Made by a program: the position numbers and the translations under genes
The notes under the pieces: generated by a model
What the model was told of the DNA's origin: nothing
Databases searched by the model: none
What the model saw: the letters and a program-made list of their open reading frames with translations, nothing else
In this document: one piece after another, positions 7,366-10,508 of the stretch
Layout of the letters: each line of letters begins with the position of its first letter
Position numbering within the stretch: position 1 is the stretch's first letter
Origin: Chromera velia
Taxonomy: Eukaryota; Sar; Chromeraceae
DNA length: 10,508 bases
Assembly (NCBI GenBank): GCA_018398765.1
Contig: JAHBMJ010002424.1
Coordinates: 8,817-19,324, forward strand
Direction of reading: 5' to 3'

Positions 7366-8567
7366 TTACATCGCAGCTGTGAATACAAAACGGCGGTTGT
7401 TGATTCCGGAAGTCTCTCTTTGCTTCGACCTGTGTTTTTGTTCCTGCTCGATAGTGCCCGGGGAATTGTGGTCTGCTTTTCTCTTCCCCCCCTCTCCAGT
7501 TTCGGTTAAGGCAACTTTGGGTTGTTTGGGGTCTGTGGGCACCTCGTAAGCGTCTTCGGAGCGGAAACGAGAGAACATGTCTATCGTTGTTCACTCCAAA
7601 TGGAATGCAAAGAGCCTGGTGGTCAACCCGGCTCTCTTCTTCCTCCTCCCAGCCTTCAAGAAGTCCTTATACAACCCCCCCAACTGCTGAGCAAGCTGCT
7701 TGTCTTCTAGCATAGCAATGCCATACCCCCTCTCCACATTTGCCACCGCTCTCTTCACCTTACCAAAGAGGCGGTAGAGGGGGGAACTCCCAGTGTGGAT
7801 TCGGATCTTGGGTGTGGTCTCCTAGGAAAGAGAGAAGAGGAGGAGGGGATCTCTCTTATCTAAGACATTCATCTGGGCTCTGCAGGCTTCGTAAAGGTGA
7901 GAGAAGAGACGGTGGTGTTCCTGGTCGAACTCAATTTCACCAATAGTCCATCTCCTGCCCTCGTTAGACCTCGAGATGATGGAGAATGAGAGAATGTTCC
8001 ATTTCTCTGGGATGGCAGGGATGGCGGGAAAAATGCTTTTCTCAACCTCCTCCTCCACAATTTCCTGCATCGCGGAGAGAAAGCGGGACAGAGGAGAGAA
8101 AGGGTACATCTGTTGGGGAACGTCCATCTGCTTGAACCTACTCGATCCTCCCTCTTTGTCCAGGGCTCCGATCTCCAATGCTTTTTCTTTATCAGCCTGA
8201 GCATGCGGCCCCGGGGGGGGAATTCAAAATCAAATCCATGGATCACCTCTGAGTTCTTCTTACAAAGCTCAAGCTTCTTTTCCCTGTCCACCCACTGCTC
8301 CAACAAAGAGATCTGTATCTCGGATATCTTCGTCTCACAGATGCGAAGGTTGTCCTTCCTTTTCTCAATAAGATTGTGGGTCTTCTTCTACTCTGCTTGG
8401 TAGTCATCCTTGGAGACGAACACTTTGGAAAATTCCTGAGTAAAATTCTTAATCCCTCCCTTTATATCTTTCACCGCCTTGGAAATGAGAGACTTTGCTG
8501 CTTGGACGTCAAGAGGCGTATTAGGAGGGGGCGGGGGATCGAGTTGCTTCTTACTACCGTCATCCAT
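7366..8567 (-). pseudogene. LINE ORF1, coiled-coil RNA-binding-type protein (decayed)
   Basis: The only upstream ATG in frame is at 8565-8567 (MDDGSKK), followed by a short Pro run. Residues from about 20 to 110 are Lys/Glu-rich with hydrophobic residues at heptad-like spacing, as expected of a coiled coil; TAG 8388-8390 falls inside this region. At the G8 run 8213-8220 the open frame changes; one added base would join the halves. The second half holds a Glu-rich helix (MQEIVEEEVEKSIF), a mixed alpha/beta-looking region, TAG 7822-7824, a stretch with GYGIAMLEDKQLAQQL and a basic GRRKKR, TGA 7591-7593, and a polar tail to TAA 7366. L1 ORF1 proteins combine a coiled coil with a compact RNA-binding C-terminal part and act as RNA chaperones. 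I do not recognise the fold here, so the role is inferred from position and the coiled coil. Confidence 0.55.
8213..8220. repeat. G8 homopolymer at ORF1 frame change
   Basis: Eight G, next to a C4 run at 8209-8212. Reading with one more base makes the two ORF1 halves contiguous, so this is either a slippage deletion or an assembly error. Confidence 0.6.
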
Positions 8568-8732
8568 GACTTTACTGCTGCCCTCTAAGCGTAAAGGAAA
8601 GAAAGAGAAGAGACTGAGAAGGAGAGAAGTGATGAGGAGATGGTTGAAATGAGCCACAGTCAGAAAAGGCTCAAATGGAGGCTCTCAAGAACGAGAGAAG
8701 AATCGATATGCTCGGTTTCTACTGTAGAAGAG
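8568..8732 (-). other. Putative LINE 5' UTR
   Basis: This purine-rich plus-strand sequence lies between the ORF1 start and the 11-bp repeats. It is open in the ORF1 frame up to about 8657 from a GTG, but there is no ATG. No promoter motif is recognisable. Confidence 0.35.
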
Positions 8733-8765
8733 TTTTTACTGGGTTTTTGCTGGGTTTCTGCTGGG
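8733..8765. repeat. Three tandem 11-bp repeats at the presumed LINE 5' end
   Basis: Three head-to-tail units of exactly 11 bp: TTTTTACTGGG (8733-8743), TTTTTGCTGGG (8744-8754) and TTTCTGCTGGG (8755-8765). Directly to the right the DNA turns AT-rich, so they mark, or lie near, the element's 5' boundary. Confidence 0.7.
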
Positions 8766-9805
8766 GGAGGGGATCGAATCTAGATAAAAACCAGAACATT
8801 GTTTCAACAGCAAGGATAGTTTAATATAAAACGTATCACATCCAGTATTTGTATCTTTGTAACTGTTCTCCTTTCTGTTTGAAGTGATATTAAATGAAAA
8901 GTGAAAAGTGAAAACATGAGAAATGTCATTTTTTGCCCTCACACCCTAGACGATAAAATTATTGAATAAACTTCATATCAAAGAAATCGATTCAGAAAAC
9001 TAGCTAAAAAGTAGAAGAAATACTTTCAATCAAACTATATCTAAAGATGTTTTTTTTTGTTGGTCTATTGATAAGACTCTATATCTATTTCTCACTAATT
9101 TTTTAAAAATGTGTTTTTTGCATATCGCGAACGACCCTAGGGGTACCCAATGACCCACCTTAGCTTCAATAGTGATTATATACGCAAAGATGACCCAATA
9201 TAGCCCTAGAATCATAGTAGTAAGTACACTAGCCCCCAAACTGTCAAAAGGGAAAGCTTGATACTGTCCCTAAAAATAAAATTTTGCCAAACTCCAAAAT
9301 TTTATTCAATGATTTTGTCGCCTAGCGTAGTATACTATTAAACTTTAAACTATTGAATTCCTATAGTTAAATTCCCACTTCAATACCAGTGGTAACTTCA
9401 GATTTTGGTATGTAGCGCAGAGATTGATAGTTCTCTACTAGGTTCTTTATAGATACTTCTATCTAGAGTTCCATTTTTTCTAGTAGTACGTTTAGTTTTT
9501 AAGTTTCAATCTATTTTTTACTATGCTAATACTCTAGCGAATACTAACATTTTAATTCCACTTTGAATAACTTAAATAAATTTTGAGTTTTTCTCAGAGT
9601 TAAACCTGAAGTTTTTCTAGGGGTAATTTTCAAAAATTTTTTTTTATTATTTTCACTTTTTTCAAGTTGTTTTTTTTTTTTTTCTGATGTCAAACTAAAA
9701 AATATGTTTAAGTGTTGTTGGTATGTTACACGAATCAACAAGTGTTGTTTAAGTGTGGTTATACTATTATTTCTTTCAATTCTTTGTTACATCTGTGGGT
9801 TAATT
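8766..9805. other. AT-rich flank, no gene seen
   Basis: About 1 kb of AT-rich DNA with T runs, among them T14 at 9670-9683, and a short GAAAAGT direct repeat at 8896-8914. The few open frames are short, A/T-driven and unlike known proteins. No RNA gene or transposon end is recognised. Confidence 0.6.
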
Positions 9806-9808
9806 CAA

Positions 9809-9942
9809 TAATCATTATGGCTCCATCATGATAATGACGTAATGATTATAGACATAATCGCAAGGTTCTATAATCATTATGACTGATTATCATAATGATG
9901 ATAATAATTATGATTAATTATCATAATAACCATAATAATTAT
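9809..9942. repeat. AT palindromic repeat cluster (ATAATCATTATG-type units)
   Basis: Degenerate copies of a motif of about 11-12 bp built on ATAATCATTAT, itself a palindrome, occur in both orientations. Two stretches form perfect stems: 9840-9852 with 9867-9879 (13 bp, 14-base loop), and ATTATGAT with ATCATAAT at about 9908-9928. It is a simple satellite-like or cruciform-prone patch; no family is recognised. Confidence 0.65.
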
Positions 9943-10508
9943 ACAAAAACATCCATGGAAAACTTTTATGACGACGCATATCAATGCACGCTGGTGCTAT
10001 AAAGAGCCTCCTCAAAGGACAGTCAACTCAGGGCGCATACTAATCGATCCAATATCGACAGTCAAGCGCGTCTCACAGCGACTGTCACTGCATAGTAAGG
10101 GTGTCTCTCCTCGCATATCCTTGCGTGCTAGTTGCAGAGAACGTTTGGCATCAAGAGCACACGATTGAAAGTGTGTTTTGCAAAGAAAACGTCAATTTTC
10201 TTTTCAAATGAAATATACTTTGCATTTAGAGGTACACCATATGCCGAGCATTCATTGTCTCCGAGTTTCTTTATTGTTCAAACAAAGCAAACTTTAAGAG
10301 GCTCTTCAACAAAAGAGATAAAAGATTCAGAGACACTCTCGGGCGCCTCAGCTTTCAAATAAAAAGAACAAAGCAACCAAAATATCAGCAAAACAAATTT
10401 GGGAGTCAAAACCCCAGTTCGAATCAACATCGATCAAAGAAGAGCAACTCTCTTGCAAACCCTAGGTCAAACAGGTCCCTGGACGGGATGGAGTGACCCA
10501 ATTAATTG
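9943..10508. other. Region of more average composition, nothing recognised
   Basis: Base composition rises from AT-rich to roughly balanced at about 9960. Only short open frames occur (66 and 76 codons on the plus strand), and neither resembles a known family. A 9-bp direct repeat GACAGTCAA (10018-10026 and 10057-10065) with an inverted copy of its first seven bases (10080-10086) is visible. It may be part of another repeat or a gene edge that runs beyond the window. Confidence 0.4.

Larger units (their letters stand above)
565..8765 (-). mobile_element. Degenerate L1-like non-LTR retrotransposon (LINE), about 8.2 kb
   Basis: The minus strand carries, in 5' to 3' order, a coiled-coil ORF1, a G/C-hairpin gap, and a very long ORF2. 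ORF2 has an N-terminal cysteine-rich region, an AP-like endonuclease, a reverse transcriptase with its YADD active site, and a C-terminal H-x4-C cluster. After ORF2 come a 3' UTR stem-loop and an (ATC)5 tail. There are no LTRs, integrase or RNase H that I can see. Endonuclease before reverse transcriptase in one ORF, with a separate coiled-coil ORF1, fits the L1/Tx1-like group, but no clade can be assigned without alignment. Boundaries are inferred: the left one from the ATC tail, the right one from the change to AT-rich DNA after the 11-bp repeats at 8733-8765. No convincing target-site duplication was found. Several stops and frameshifts show that the copy is inactive. Confidence 0.88.

Noticed and set aside
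9135-9148. Overlapping 8-bp palindromes CCCTAGGG and GGGTACCC
   Set aside because: Short palindromes of this size are expected by chance and nothing around them gives a function.
10417-10425. GTTCGAATC, a match to the RNA polymerase III B-box core
   Set aside because: The flanks do not form a T-arm stem, no A box lies at the right distance, and no tRNA cloverleaf or SINE body can be drawn.

Overview
The window looks eukaryotic. It is dominated by one large, decayed non-LTR retrotransposon (LINE) on the minus strand, lying in AT-rich, gene-poor DNA. There are no operons, bacterial ribosome-binding sites, tRNA or rRNA genes. I see no host protein-coding gene that I can support. The host cannot be fixed from the sequence. 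A protist or alga with a repeat-rich genome would fit the long G homopolymers, the GA-rich strand bias and the plain L1-like element, but this is inference.

Layout on the plus strand: 1-560 is flank, with a G-run at the left edge, a long near-perfect inverted repeat (50-235), a small G/C hairpin (293-315) and AT-rich DNA. About 565 to about 8765 is the LINE, read right to left. Its 3' end is at the left: a (GAT)5 run that reads (ATC)5 on the element strand, a stem-loop, then a C12 run in the 3' UTR. Next comes the C-terminal part of ORF2 (709-1668), the reverse transcriptase (about 1562-3136), the AP-type endonuclease (about 3136-4626) and a long Ser/Pro-rich N-terminal extension with two cysteine-rich clusters (4714 to about 6955). 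A G/C-hairpin-rich gap (about 6960-7365) precedes a coiled-coil ORF1 (7366-8567). The 5' end is probably near three 11-bp tandem repeats (8733-8765). From 8766 to 9805 the DNA is AT-rich with nothing recognisable. 9809-9942 is a palindromic AT repeat. 9943-10508 has more average composition but no gene I can identify.

In an intact relative, ORF1 would bind element RNA, the endonuclease would nick the target, and the reverse transcriptase would copy the RNA starting at its 3' end. This copy is dead. ORF2 carries in-frame stops at 5071-5073, 4714-4716, 2489-2491, 1423-1425 and 1210-1212, with frame changes near 6830, 6014-6023, 3136 and 1565-1587. ORF1 carries stops at 8388-8390, 7822-7824 and 7591-7593, with a frame change at the G8 run 8213-8220. 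Several frame changes sit on homopolymers or microsatellites, so some could be sequencing or assembly errors. The substitution stops are harder to dismiss.
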